A model generated the notes under the pieces. It was not told where the DNA came from, made no database searches, and saw only the letters and a list, made by a program, of their open reading frames with translations. From contig OX336355.1 in assembly GCA_946902875.1 (NCBI GenBank), positions 8,453,347-8,517,346 of the forward strand: DNA of 64,000 bases, given 5' to 3'. How positions within the stretch are numbered: the stretch's first letter is position 1; each line of letters starts with the position of its first letter. Below, in pieces: positions 11,080 to 21,142 of this stretch. This DNA is from Nematopogon swammerdamellus. Lineage: Eukaryota > Arthropoda > Insecta > Lepidoptera > Adelidae. The position numbers were made by a program, and so were the translations under genes.

Positions 11080-11622
11080 GACATCTGGGAGGGTAGTCCC
11101 CATTATCTGCTAGCATCCTTGGACTCGATACAGCGCCGAGCCATCCGTCTTGTTGGTGACCCGAAACTTACAGATGGTCTGGACTGGAGTCCCTGAGTCA
11201 CAGACGATTTGTGGGTTCGCTTAGTCTGTTTTACAGATACTATCACGGACGCTGCTCTGCGGAACTAGCATCCCTTATTCCCTGCCACCCGTCCTATCTC
11301 CGCATGACTCGTCGCAGAGAGACTCAGCACCCTTTTGTTGTTGACATTGGGCTTTTGAGAACCCATCGGTTTTCTAAATCGTTTCTTTGTCGCACCGCTA
11401 GAGTGTGGAACTGTCTTCCGGCGAGTGTATTTCCTGAATCCTTTAACCTGGGTGTCTTCAAGCGTCGTATTAACGGGCTAGACAGCCTAGCAACAGTCCG
11501 CAAATCTGCTGGCATGGCACCTAACTGAGCGTGGTTTCGCGAGGAGAGGTGATTTTGGCTCTGTCGACTGCACCATTGGTCCCTCGGCACAGCCACCCAT
11601 GCTGGTTTACATAAAAAAAAAA
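11080..11622 (+). pseudogene. LINE-E ORF2 C-terminus and 3' tail
   Basis: From 11083 the DNA encodes the end of the reverse-transcriptase region in broken frames (CATCTGGGAGGGTAGTCC reads HLWEGS-like; CAGCGCCGAGCC reads QRRA). Then 11211-11528 gives LSLFYRYYHGRCSAELASLI and RFSKSFLCRTARVWNCLP. It is related to LINE-D but distinct. The tail contains GAGGAGAGGTGATTTTGGCT and CACAGCCACCCATGC and ends in poly(A) at 11611-11622. This tail resembles the end of SINE-B. Confidence 0.85.
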
Positions 11623-12211
11623 GACGTAGAGTGTCACGACATTTGGAATGTTCCGAGCAAGTCCTTCGAGTTTGGCGGGTATAGATAGGGGCAGAAGGGA
11701 TGAGGGAAGCTGTTTTATCATAGCAAAGCTGATGCCTCCTTCTTCGTATTTATTTCCATGCACTCACCACACAATAGGTAATACGTCAACAGTCCGCAGA
11801 GCGGCGCCACCGCGGCCGGAAGTTTCTAGCTGTCGTCCTAGCAGGGGGCTCAAAAAACGCGGTAATGAAATTAAACTTCCGGCAGTCGACCGGATGTGCC
11901 GCGACAGTGGCGCCTTCCTTACTCGGCGGATATCAAATGCGTCTGATAGAATTTAGAACGCGCGGAAAATTCAAGATAAACTAGGTACATAAATTTAATA
12001 TTTGCACTTTTGCTTACATTTGGTTACCCACATTCTCATCCCATCCCTACGAGTACGTAATATAAAAATATAAAATCATCCCAACATATACACCGTGTCC
12101 CAAAACTCAACATCAAGCGGGAACCAGGGAGTAGGCCAGTTTATGACTACCCAGGGAAAAATATGAAAAAAAATCGGAGTCATTTAGTGTAATTTAACGC
12201 GTTGACGCGTT
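11623..12211. other. No gene seen
   Basis: ORF 11648-11956 (+) has no motif I recognise. ACACCGTGTCCCAAAACTCA near 12090 looks like the end of a Tc1/mariner-type element, but no partner end is found. Confidence 0.35.
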
Positions 12212-12336
12212 AACCTACATGACTCGGGGGAAGGAACGTGCCAGGGTGAGAGCTGGCTATCCTGTCGCCCTTTAGCACCGCATCCTGTCCTTAGTCGCCT
12301 TTTACGACATACACGGGGAGAGATGCACATGTAGGT
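12212..12336 (-). mobile_element. Rep-C fragment
   Basis: Minus-strand match to the first half of Rep-C: CATGACTCGGGGGAAGGAAC, CTGTCGCCCTTTAGCAC and ACACGGGGAGAGATGCA. The hairpin end is missing. Confidence 0.8.
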
Positions 12337-12752
12337 GATGAAATCGGCTATTATTCGTAATAGTAGATTTACTAAACGCAATAAAACTCGAACGCAAATT
12401 CATTCAACCCAGATCCAGCGGGATCGCGTCATCTTTATAGATTTTCTCAAAAGCGCGCAAAATAAATCAAAACAAGCATATTAAGTTTCCTACACGAAGC
12501 GGCCCACAGACTACAGACGAGACTTGCGATGCCTTTGACGTCTACACTGATATCTGTGGTGTTTTGTGTCAATTCAGTTCAAGGAACCAGAATAAAATGG
12601 CGAAAAATCACCTCAACTGAAACGGAGAGAATTATTGCCGTTACGATGAGCAAACCAGGAAACCTGCGTCTAAATAATTGTTTTCTAGCGGGAAACCGAA
12701 TTTCAATGGACGTTTTATTTGGCAATTTATTTTTAAATACGGTATATTTTTG

Positions 12753-12790
12753 CCGGTGGTACCATCTTCCCCACCTCCATGGTGGTACCT
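12753..12790. repeat. Short inverted repeat GGTGGTACC
   Basis: GGTGGTACCATCTTCCCC and CATGGTGGTACCTATA bracket a short spacer directly beside the LINE-E tail at 12791. It may be target sequence altered at the insertion point. Small and of unknown meaning. Confidence 0.5.
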
Positions 12791-13003
12791 ATATTTTTTT
12801 TTATTGCTACCGAACTGGGTGGCTCTGTCCGAGGTCGCAACCTCAGGCGCAGCCAATTTCACCCCCGAGGAGGTGCCAGTCCGGCTTGGAGGTGGACTAA
12901 TGTTGCTGGGGAAAGGATATTAACCCGCGATTTGAAGATCCGTGGATTGTAGGAGTGGGGGAAGATATTCCCTGGGAGCCCGTTCCACACCTTTTAAGGC
13001 TGT
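12787..13003 (-). pseudogene. LINE-E 3' end fragment
   Basis: Poly(T) then ATTGCTACCGAACTGGGTGG, the exact complement of the tail that ends the copy at 15341-16046. It continues through AGGAGTGGGGGAAGATATTC into the complement of the coding end (GNIFPHSYNP-like). 5'-truncated and in opposite orientation to the 15-kb copy. Confidence 0.85.
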
Positions 13004-13038
13004 ATTTAGCACTTATTATAAATATCTCGGAGGCAATC

Positions 13039-13115
13039 AGTGCTGGCTGAAGGCAGGGAGGACTAGAGAAAAATTGGAGAATCGTATGCCTAGCTGTGGA
13101 CGCATAAACACTAAT
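13039..13115 (+). mobile_element. RTE-like C-terminal scrap
   Basis: GGCTGAAGGCAGGGAGGACT then AGAAAAATTGGAGAATC reads AEGRED then WRKLE-like, matching the end of the RTE fragments at 41085-41395 and 32853-32955. Short and decayed. Confidence 0.5.
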
Positions 13116-13377
13116 AAAATAATAATAATATAACCGTTTATTGGATGAAAAAAAGACAAAAGCAATATAACAAAACACAGAGTAAAAATAAAACTAGATA
13201 ATAAACTAAAGAAACAATAACAAATAAATAACAATTTTGAAGAAAAACATAGCTAAGTATATAACATTTATAGGTGAGTACATACTTTATTTTTCTTTCC
13301 TTCATCCAATGGGCGAGGTTATTGCCCTATGGCAGTCTCTTCCAGCTCACCCATTAGATTTAAGGGCACTAATTAAA

Positions 13378-13410
13378 CGGCCAAGTGCGAGTTCGACTCG
13401 CACTTGGCCG
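13378..13410. repeat. Palindrome of the Rep-P terminal motif
   Basis: CGGCCAAGTGCGAGT and ACTCGCACTTGGCCG form a perfect 15-bp stem around a 3-base loop. The stem sequence is the conserved outer end of Rep-P (compare 58200 and 34650). Either an inverted joining of two Rep-P ends or a minimal solo end. Confidence 0.85.
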
Positions 13411-13439
13411 GTTGTTTTCTTTACTTTAAGATTGCAGAG

Positions 13440-13528
13440 GTAAACGTGGCCATTAACTGCGCCCGCGCGTACCCCTTCTCTTGAGCCTGCGTACCCCTGG
13501 AGGTACGCGTACCGCTATCTGGGAACCG
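13440..13528. mobile_element. hAT-like terminal fragment
   Basis: CGTACCCCTGGAGGTACGCG then GGGAACCGCTG reads in complement as CAGCGGTTCCC then CGCGTACC...GGGGTACGC. This is the type of end found on animal hAT elements whose terminal repeat starts CAGNGGTTC. No second end or transposase is adjacent. A hAT transposase remnant lies far away at 53356-53660 and need not be related. Confidence 0.5.
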
Positions 13529-13674
13529 CTGCCTTAAGTGTATTCTTATCTTGCCTAGCTGTTCGTTCGTGATTACAACTATCAAAACTATACAGTGTGT
13601 AGGAGCAAGGCAACATAAGAAAGTCAGACGCAACAATGTAAACTGGTGTCACCGGCGAGACATTTAACAAAGCG

Positions 13675-13800
13675 CGACACGGCGCGGCGGCTCCGACGAC
13701 GGCGGTCGTGCGCCGCGTCACGACGCGCGCTACGTGCTGCGGCGTGGCACGGCGTGGTGCGACGTGTCGCGCGTCGTGACCGCCCGCAGGCGACGTGGGA
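13675..13800. repeat. GC-rich segment with inverted repeat
   Basis: About 125 bases of CpG-rich sequence in AT-rich surroundings. GTCACGACGCGCG (13716-13728) and CGCGCGTCGTGAC (about 13769-13781) are exact complements. The ORF across it is a composition effect. Function unknown. Confidence 0.6.
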
Positions 13801-13929
13801 TCACAGACACTGTCAGATTAAGCTTTAAAGGAAACATATTTAATCATTTAGTTAAGAGCTAGAGTCGCAAACCTTCTTCCCCCGTAGACGGAAACAGCAA
13901 TAGGACAAACAAGCAGACAGACCACCTGC

Positions 13930-14140
13930 ATAATAGGCTTAGAAATAGGCTTCCGGTGAAAATTTCAACCGGCTCGTTTATGTATGTTGTTATTGTATTA
14001 GTCAGTTTTATAAGTAGTTTAGTTTAGTATTAATTTAATTCTTTGATTGTGACCTCTTATTAAATCAAGAAAACCGGCTACTTATTACGGTTCAAAAGAT
14101 ACACCAGTAGGACAGACAGATAGACGGCGCGGCGTAGGCT
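13930..14140 (+). mobile_element. Rep-P, decayed copy
   Basis: GGCTTCCGGTGAAAATTTCA, then ACCGGCTACTTATTACGGTT, AAGATACACCAGTAGGACAG and GGCGTAGGCTT are phrases shared with the Rep-P copies at 24247 and 34644. Unrelated sequence separates two partial copies. Confidence 0.65.
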
Positions 14141-15340
14141 TAAAAAAGAAGTGTAATTTCCGTTATATCTATTTATTTTTAGATTTCGAATGAATATTTT
14201 ATTCAAAATTGTATTAGCTGCTATTACTGAAGAAACCCTTCAGTGGTTTTTGCGTGATGCGCATATACACAGACAGACAAACAAAATTTTTCAAACAAAA
14301 CATGTTCAGTTACTCATTTTAAGTCGCCCTGGTTGTTTTTTTTTTTACAGATTTTGTTTCCTTAACGATTTTATTATATGTAACTGTATGCACTTAGCCT
14401 TGAACCTCATTTTTGTCGACTTTCTTACATAGGATACTCGTGTTATGGTAGAGTGCGTCCTAACTATACGCAGGTCTGCCTTCGACCTCGTCCTCATTCA
14501 TTTATACTTACTTCGCTAAAGTAATTATCATCACCATCGACTCTTGAAGGCTTTCTTCTAAGAAAATGTGTACATAATAATTATTATCGTGTTCATCCCG
14601 TAACTGCCATATTCGTAACGTGCTGCGATCAACTATTGTATGTAGGTGGGTGAATACTCTCCATACTACTTGTATATCTTTGATCGGGAAGCTACTAACT
14701 TGAATTTATATTATAATAACGGTTAACTCACACAGAGATGGCGACCTATTGTGATGTAATTTTTACATATTAAATTCGGAATACATTTTTGACACAGCTT
14801 TGACAGTGGGATAGTTGATCCTGGTAAATTTTACATGTTTATTTTTCAAGAAAAATTTTGTTCCTGGTGTTATTAACTTTTTTCATTCACTTAGTAAATT
14901 ACATATGATAAAATACATAGGTACTATAACTAAAATTATTTCTTCCTGGCCTTTGCCTCATAAATGTCACTACAACAAACAATCTAGTTTTATGGCTCAG
15001 ACCCATTGTCTTCAATGGAAACTAGCTGGAATGTGGCTAGAAGGCTCAGGACGGTTTAAATTTACTATAGTATATTAAATGTAATTAAATTAAACTTACT
15101 AGTATAGTATGTTAAATTATAGTAAATTAAATGCTGACAGTTTATTTCTGGTTTGTTTCAGGTATACCTACATACTAGATCGTGACTGGATTAAAACAGA
15201 TTTTTTTCTAAAAGGTAAAATGATTCCTTGGCAGTAAGCACGGGGCGGGACCTATGTGAGAGATCGAAGTTGCGATCCTGAGTGTGCAACAATTATTGGG
15301 TATTTTCTAGAATAAAAAACACATACTTTCTATCCATCAA
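14141..15340. other. No gene seen
   Basis: AT-rich. ORFs 14190-14432 and 14815-15078 have no recognisable features. TTCTGGTTTGTTTCAG at about 15146-15161 is acceptor-like, but no donor or conserved coding follows. Confidence 0.35.
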
Positions 15341-15994
15341 GTCCCCAAAGATGGTAGTCTGGGCGTCCTGGGTATGGAGGTGTCCAGGGACGTTGGGTTT
15401 CGATCGTTCATAGAGTCCAAGGCGAAACTAGCGTCTCGAAAATTAGGGGTCCTTTACCGCTGTCGGCGATTTTTCACGCCGGTCCAACTGCTTACACTCT
15501 ACAAAGCACAAGTAAGACCGGTGATGGAATATTGCAGTCATCTTTGGGAGGGTTCCCCAGAGTACCTTCTTTCAGCCTTGGATTCTATTTAGCGACGAGC
15601 CATTCGCCTCATTGGTGACTCCGTACTCACAAAGGACCTTCAACCTCTAAAGCACAGACGTATCGTTGGGTCATTGAGCCTGTTTTATCGGTACTACTAT
15701 GGCCGCTGCTCTGACGAACTTGCTTCCCTTATCCCTCCTCCTCCTGTTCGCCTTCGCCAAACCCGCCATACTCTCGCGGAACACCCGTTTGTAGTCGACA
15801 GAAGAGTTCTTCGAACTGCACGATTCTCTAAATCGTTCTTGTGCCGCACTGCAAAGGTGTGGAACGGGCTCCCAGGAAATATCTTCCCCCACTCCTACAA
15901 TCCACAGATCTTCAAATCGCGGGTTAATAGCCTTTCCCCAGCAACATTAGTCCACCTCCAAGCCGCACTGGCGGGTGAAATTGGCTGCGCCTGA
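15341..15994 (+). pseudogene. LINE-E ORF2 C-terminal half, one nonsense codon
   Basis: A single frame runs over 217 codons, broken only by TAG at 15590-15592. The younger copy at 11080 has CAG (Gln) there, so this is a point mutation. The start reads DGSLGVLGMEVSRDVG, then FFTPVQLLTLYKAQVRPVME and YCSHLWEGS, the thumb side of a CR1/Jockey-type reverse transcriptase. It ends LSLFYRYYYGRCSDELASLI, RFSKSFLCRTAKVWNGLPGN and a stop at 15992. The catalytic FADD-type motif and the endonuclease lie upstream and are missing. The longest retrotransposon coding remnant in the window. Confidence 0.85.
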
Positions 15995-16046
15995 GGTTGC
16001 GACCTCGGACAGAGCCACCCAGTTCGGTAGCAATAAAAAAAAAAAA
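15995..16046 (+). mobile_element. LINE-E 3' tail and poly(A)
   Basis: GAGGTTGCGACCTCGGACAG, AGCCACCCAGTTCGGTAGC then poly(A) at 16034-16046. The minus-strand copy at 12787 has the same end. Confidence 0.85.
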
Positions 16047-16237
16047 ACATTCAGGTTAGGCAAAACCAAAACACCGCGAGGCTTGTACCAACAATGCTAT
16101 TACTTTGAGCTGTATTAAAGGTTGATTGAATGAAATTGCGTACTGCAGTTAGTCCGCAGTTAATACGTGGCATTAGCATCCTGCACTAGATTGGATCTCT
16201 CTTGCAGGGATACTTTCTTTCAGAAACTATACATTGA

Positions 16238-16378
16238 TATTTTTTTTTATTGATAGCGCGACATGTGGCATCGTTTCACCTACAAGTAGGTGTCTAACGA
16301 TGCCCATGAACATTCTGTGATGCACGGGGATTGCGAATGCCATGCCGGCCTGACAGGAGCCTTTTCACGCCCCTATAT
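16238..16378 (-). mobile_element. LINE-D 3' tail fragment
   Basis: Poly(T), GATAGCGCGACATGTGGC, GGTGTCTAACGATGCCCATG and GCCATGCCGGCCTGACAGG, the complement of the LINE-D end. Confidence 0.8.
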
Positions 16379-16505
16379 ATGAGCTTAATGCTAAATAAAT
16401 AAAATGTCTGCAAATTTTTTAGCACCAATTTATACAAAAAGGCGAGCTTAATGCCGTGAGCCATTCTGTTCTAACTAACTTTTGGAATGTGGGAGAAGTC
16501 ATGCA

Positions 16506-16880
16506 GGCTCGGAGGAGCTGTTTAACGGGATCCCGCCGTACCCTTTCCACCTCCGCACCACGACCACTGGGCAGGGATTAGAAACTAAACAGGACACATG
16601 AAAGCGTAGTTGTAGTTTACTACCATACGAATGATGAATAAATAATAAAGAATAAAGAATCTAAAGAAAAGTTCTGCAGATCTTTCCTCTATAGGACCGG
16701 TAAATTCTGGAACGCAACTCTTGATGTACAGTCTCGGATCCTTCAAAAGGGGCGTGAATGGGCACCTGTCAGGCCGGCATGGTATTCGCAACCCGCGCAT
16801 ACAACCGAATGTCCATGGGCGTCCTTAGACACCTTATGGATGGCTCGGCACAACATTTCGCGCTTTCAATAAAAAAAAAA
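16506..16880 (+). pseudogene. LINE-D C-terminus and tail, interrupted
   Basis: GGAGGAGCTGTTTAACGGGA to ACCACTGGGCAGGG matches the LINE-D coding end. Then about 95 unrelated AT-rich bases (16577-16670) intervene, and coding resumes at GTTCTGCAGATCTTTCCTC (CRSFLYR-like). A deletion removes part of the final coding segment. The tail CGAATGTCCATGGGCGTC and AATAAAAAAAAAA end the element. Confidence 0.8.
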
Positions 16881-17371
16881 TGTTGCCTAACATTATATGC
16901 GCCTGTGTTAAACTTACCTATTCACCTACCAAAAGTTTCCGCTCAGTATCGCAATTTCCGGCACCGTATCGCTTACCGAAAAAAAAAATCTCTTACCTCG
17001 AAAAAATACTTCCTGCGCGTCGATTGTTCATAAAAAATCAATAGGCACTGAAAGTATATCGGGAGCAAAGACATGATGGATCATTACCTCCACGGTGGCG
17101 GCGGCGGCGCACACTGTGTCGCGCAGTATGGGAAGCTTGGTCATAAGTAAAAAACGCGAAAATGGTTCTACAACGTCGCAACCTAATTAGGAGTGGGGAC
17201 TAGTAACCGCTCCACCCCCCTTCAGTCATTGGACGCGTTAGGATGCACTAGAATTTGTGTATTTGACAGTTGAACATTGCCTTCTCGGCGATGCGTACGT
17301 TTTAAAGAAAAGTTCATGATTTCGTTTGAGGTGTATCGTTGTTCGTATTCCATCTTTTTTAATTCTGCAAA

Positions 17372-18398
17372 ATGGAAGATAATCTGGAAGGTACGTACAT
17401 CATTCCAAATATATTTTTGTTTAAATATAAGCATGTAATGTTTTATTAATATATTTTAAAAGGTAACCTTTAAAAATGTTGTATTTTCTGAATTATCTAA
17501 GCATTTAGTACGTGTTTCCAGCGTTTTCCACGTAAAACATAAATAAGGCATAATTGGTACACTAATACAGGTGTCATATCACTAAAAAAAGTTTGCGCAA
17601 ATTTGCGCATTTGAAAAAAAAAAGTTAAAAATGTGACCTAGGTAACAGTACGAGTTTTTTAAAATTATAATTACTATTAGGTCTTTCAAAATTAGTTAAA
17701 AGTACGCTAAGGGGGGGTTCTGTATCATATAGGGAGTAAAACCTATATAATTTTTTTTGGACCTTGGGCTTTTTTTTATGTAAAATATTTTTTTTATGTA
17801 TTTTGAATGAAAAAATAGGTGGTTGATTTTTATAGCCTAACCGATTCAGTTTCATAACAGTAACAAAAAAGTCTTCATTACCATTATGATGTAACACGTG
17901 TAAGTTGGTAAAAAAAAATCAAATTCTTTCTATTCCATACTAATAAAACAAAAATTGTGGTTTTTCACTATATCTGAAAGAAAGAGATCTATGTGCTGGA
18001 AGACTTTTTTGTTCCTGGCATGAAACTGAAACGATAAAAAAAATTTTTTTTTACATTTTCTAAATTAATTTAATTTTTTTTAAAAGCCCTAATTATCACC
18101 AAGTTGACGTGGTGGTACGTATTTTTTTTTTCAGATCCTGCAGAAGGTACGCGGAGGCAATTGATCGAAATATGTTTTAAGGATCCAGCAAAAAATTTAG
18201 ACACAAAGTTCAACCATTTGATCCATTATGTGAAGAAGAAAACTCGATGTTCGGAGGAAGATAGCCAAAGCTTGAAAAATAACTTAATTAAATTTAAATA
18301 TACTTTTAAATCGTATTATGTGAGAGTGCAACGAAAAAAAAGACCGTTTGTTCAGTGATCCAAAATATGAAGAATGGCTGAAAGGTGAATACGATTAA
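17372..18398 (+). pseudogene. Two-exon small gene in an inverted-repeat element, frameshifted
   Basis: Exon 1 is 17372-17390: CAAAATGGAAG gives a good initiation context and encodes MEDNLE before the donor GTACGT at 17391. The acceptor is a T-rich tract ending CAG at 18132-18134. Joining the two gives a GAT codon and continues DPAEGTRRQLIEICFKDPAK, then HLIHYVKKKTRCSEEDSQ and KFKYTFKSYYVRVQRKK. An 8-A run at 18334-18341 puts the frame out by one and stops it at 18356-18358. In the neighbouring frame the protein continues DRLFSDPKYEEWLKG and stops at 18396. AAAGGTGAAT near 18381 could be a further donor, so more exons may be missing. The product would be small and lysine-rich; the family is not recognised. 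Confidence 0.55.
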
Positions 18399-18461
18399 TA
18401 CTCTTCCAAGAAATAACTAGGTGTATTAAAAATAACCTAGGTGTATTATAAATAATATTAA

Positions 18462-18735
18462 AAACGGATAAGGACAAGATGCCGTGCTAAAGGGCGACAG
18501 GCTCGCCACCTCTCACCTTGGCATGGTACTTCCACCGAGTCATGCAGCAGGTGGGTCTTCGTGCCTTACTTGCTGCTTGATCGATTGAATCTTGTTCGAA
18601 TAATTTGCGAAACGTGGTGGTCGGTGTTGTGCTGTAATTTACCAGAGTTCTTGCAGCACAACACCGATTACTCTGCTTACCCCGATTGTCGGGATTCAGC
18701 GTGTGTGATATGTATATGTATTAAAAATAAATAAA
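18462..18735 (+). mobile_element. Rep-C, most of the element
   Basis: GGATAAGGACAAGATGCCGT, CACCGAGTCATGCAGCAGG, GAAACGTGGTGGTCGGTGTT, then the hairpin ACCCCGATTGTCGGGAT and GCGTGTGTGATATGTA. It lacks the first ~60 bases. It sits inside the 17108-18889 element, so it is the younger insertion. Confidence 0.9.
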
Positions 18736-19040
18736 AGGTACAAAAAAAAAAATTATGTTTTTTTTTGCTCACCTTACCTACATGAAAATTAACTATATTG
18801 TATATATTAAATAATCATGAACAAAGAAGTTACAAAACATCATCATGGAGTTTTGACCAAGCTTCCCATACTGCGCGACACAGTGTGCGGCGGCGCGGAG
18901 CGCTCACTCAGCGAATGAAGATGAGAATCGGAGACCTGCGTCCGGAAAAGGTAAAAGTATAGAACGGCATATTGAGAGGCATCAAATCGTCGAGCAGATG
19001 AAAAATAATGCTAAATGTGTGTACATACATACAAACATAG

Positions 19041-19515
19041 CGTCACGCCTGTTTCCCGGTTGGGTAGGCAGAGACAACGGATCTCCACGTGCCACGATCC
19101 TGACACACCTTTGCCGCCTCTTCCACTCCCATAATGTTCTTCATGCATGCTCGTCGGTTACGGGTACTACGCACTTGACCCTTTTTGAGCACATGCCCGA
19201 TCTGGTCCAGGTACGTTCGTCTAGCTAGGGCGACCCTTCCCGACTCTTCCACTCACATTTGCTTAATAAATTTCTTTCGTTAGTCTCCTATCATCCATTC
19301 TTCCAACATGACCGAACCACCGAAGCATTCCTTGCTCCATACTTGTCACTATATCATCTTTCAGCCCACAGCGCTCTCGCAGTACACTATTTCTCAATCT
19401 ATCTTTCATTGTAACTCCACACATACTCCTCAACGCGCGCATTTCCACAGTTCCATGTATGTACACAAAGATCAAATTACGAATTGCCCTGTGTATGTAG
19501 CTACCGGGCAATCTC
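19041..19515 (-). pseudogene. LINE-F ORF2 C-terminus (two frames)
   Basis: On the minus strand, 19511-19263 reads MKDRLRNSVLRERCGLKDD then GMLRWFGHVGRMDDRRLTKE. After a frameshift near 19255, 19252-19043 reads RRTYLDQIGHVLKKGQVRST and DRGTWRSVVSAYPTGKQA. This C-terminal block is widespread in insect LINE-derived endonuclease-reverse transcriptases. The catalytic domains are absent. A more decayed relative lies at 22560-22765. Confidence 0.8.
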
Positions 19516-19519
19516 TAAT

Positions 19520-20175
19520 TAAATTTTTTTCTTATATAAAGGGGAACGTGTCTGTATGTATGTTTGAGGTAAACTCCGGAAGCACTGAACAGATTTTGAT
19601 GTGGTTTGCACCAATGGAAAGAGTAGGTAGTTCTTGGGCTTCTCACTATAGGCTATATATACCATTCAAATAAAGTATCTATGGATGGAAGAGAGAGGGC
19701 GAGATAATATAAGGGAAGCAGCGGTTGGCCCAGTGGTCTGGGCGTCGGCTTCTCTTGCGAGAGGTCCGAGGTTCGAATCCGGTCGGCGTGTACCAATGAG
19801 TTTTTTCTGGCGGAAAAATTTACGTGCATACCACCTGCTGTTCCACCATTCGGAACTGGTGTAAAACTGTAGGTCCCTTCCCTTGCCCCTTACTAGGTGG
19901 TAGGCTTAATTGTAGCCGAAAGGGTCGGTACCATCGTACTGGATCTCCTCTAGTCCAGTATAGCCAGCAATCCAGGGAAGTCTACGGTATGCCGCCTACC
20001 TTCTCGGAGGTGATATTGACTGCTTGGAGCATTTGCTCTGACCCTCTGACTCAGACACCCATACCGGATTATATAAAAAAAAGCGGTCGTTTATTATCAC
20101 ATTTTCGTTTAAATGGGATTTGCGATTAAACCGAGTCTGCCGCGAGCGAAGCCGCGGAAAAAAGCTAGTTATTTA
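19520..20175 (+). mobile_element. Old repeat split by SINE-B
   Basis: AAAGGGGAACGTGTCTGTATG and GAACAGATTTTGATGTGG (19535-19610) precede SINE-B. TGCCGCGAGCGAAGCCGCGG and AAAAGCTAGTT (20140-20170) follow it. Both styles belong to one common insect repeat type (compare the GTGCCCGCGGCTCCGCCCGC start at 61701), so SINE-B probably inserted into it. Confidence 0.5.
19717..20080 (+). mobile_element. SINE-B, full length
   Basis: Best SINE-B copy. The head reads GCGGTTGGCCCAGTGGTCTG (A box TGGCCCAGTGG) then GAGGTTCGAATCCGG (a perfect pol III B box, GGTTCGAATCC). The body has GTAGGTCCCTTCCCTTGCCC and GTCCAGTATAGCCAGCAATC. The end reads TTCTCGGAGGTGATATTGAC and GACTCAGACACCCATACC then poly(A). The boxes could support pol III transcription. 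Confidence 0.9.
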
Positions 20176-20487
20176 TAAGTAGGTACATATGAAATGTAAT
20201 TAATTAAGTTATTTTTACTTTTGTCGTCAACGCTAATACAAGAACACAACAACACAGTGATAATAAAACATGAAACATTTACCTGACACAGTCTCGATGC
20301 CCCTCACCACGAGTCCGAGGAGCTGGCGAGACGGAAGGAACGCTGATTTTAAGTCAGGTTCAGTTACACAATACACGTACATAGTATTTTAAAGGATACA
20401 ATAAGCGTTAAACAGAAGAAAATGGGTAAAGGAAGAAGTTTCACAATTGTGTCTAAAATGCGTCACCAGGCAGTAAGTATCAGTACC

Positions 20488-20690
20488 ACCGCACTGAATA
20501 AAAATCAGCCGAAACCGCTATGAAAGAAAATAGCCTGTGTTTTAGTCAATGTAGCCGGCACGGCGAAAGGGAAACACTTAGGGTTGACTGGAGGAAATCG
20601 CCGAAGGCAATTAGTTTGCCCTTGCCACACGTCAGGTGGCAAGGGCAATATTATTATTATGTAGCCAAACATGTCGGGTTCCATAAAATG
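20488..20690 (+). mobile_element. SINE-A, decayed
   Basis: GTACCACCGCACTGAATAAA, TGTAGCCGGCACGGCGAAAG and GTCGGGTTCCATAAAATG follow the SINE-A order. An internal stretch with GCCCTTGCCAC / GTGGCAAGGGC (20618-20646) replaces normal body sequence. Confidence 0.65.
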
Positions 20691-21057
20691 GGGTCGAAGT
20701 AAATTGTATGCAGTGAATGACAATAGGATGTCTGCAATTTTTAATTCCCTGCCTGCGCCGATGCTCTGCTCTCCTGGAAAAAATATTCCTATAAACTCTG
20801 CTCCACGGCTTTGTTAAGAGGCTGTCTACTTCGTTTTCCGATACGTCGGCATTTCCGGTCTTGATTTATGCGAGGGGCCGGAAGTAAATATGTATTTCTC
20901 GCGCGACCGCCTGCCGGATAAGTCGGTTTTACTTTTACGAACATTTCATGTTCATGGACAAGACGCGACATACCGTCGCGACATTACCGCACCGTGTTCT
21001 CATGACCGACGTTTAACGATTCACAAACGCTCGTGCACCACGCATCGCAGATGAGTC

Positions 21058-21142
21058 GCCATCATCGTCAGCCTGTATCGATCCACTGCTGGACATAGAC
21101 CTCTCCCAAGGCACGCCACCACACGCCGACTTCCGCTGCTGA
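21058..21142 (-). mobile_element. RTE-type LINE 3' end (fragment)
   Basis: GCCATCATCGTCAGCCTGTA then ACTGCTGGACATAGACCTC and AGGCACGCCACCACACGC, the complement of the RTE tail. Confidence 0.75.

Larger units (their letters stand above)
17108..18889 (+). mobile_element. Inverted-repeat element carrying a small spliced gene
   Basis: The ends are 36-base perfect inverted repeats: CGCACACTGTGTCGCGCAGT onward at 17108-17143 and its complement at 18854-18889. GC-rich sequence (GCGGCGG / GCGGCGC) sits just outside both ends, so the target duplication cannot be fixed. Inside are a start exon (17372-17390), an intron and a second exon (from 18135), plus a later Rep-C insertion (18462-18735). The terminal repeat is not seen elsewhere in the window, and no transposase motif is visible. 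Either an internally deleted autonomous element or a transposon that captured part of a host gene. Confidence 0.7.

Noticed and set aside
12529..12900. 123-aa ORF with a hydrophobic start resembling a signal peptide
   Set aside because: Its second half runs into the antisense LINE-E tail, and the first part has no identifiable domain.
15145..15235. Acceptor-like TTCTGGTTTGTTTCAG with a 24-codon frame
   Set aside because: No convincing donor and no conserved-looking peptide.
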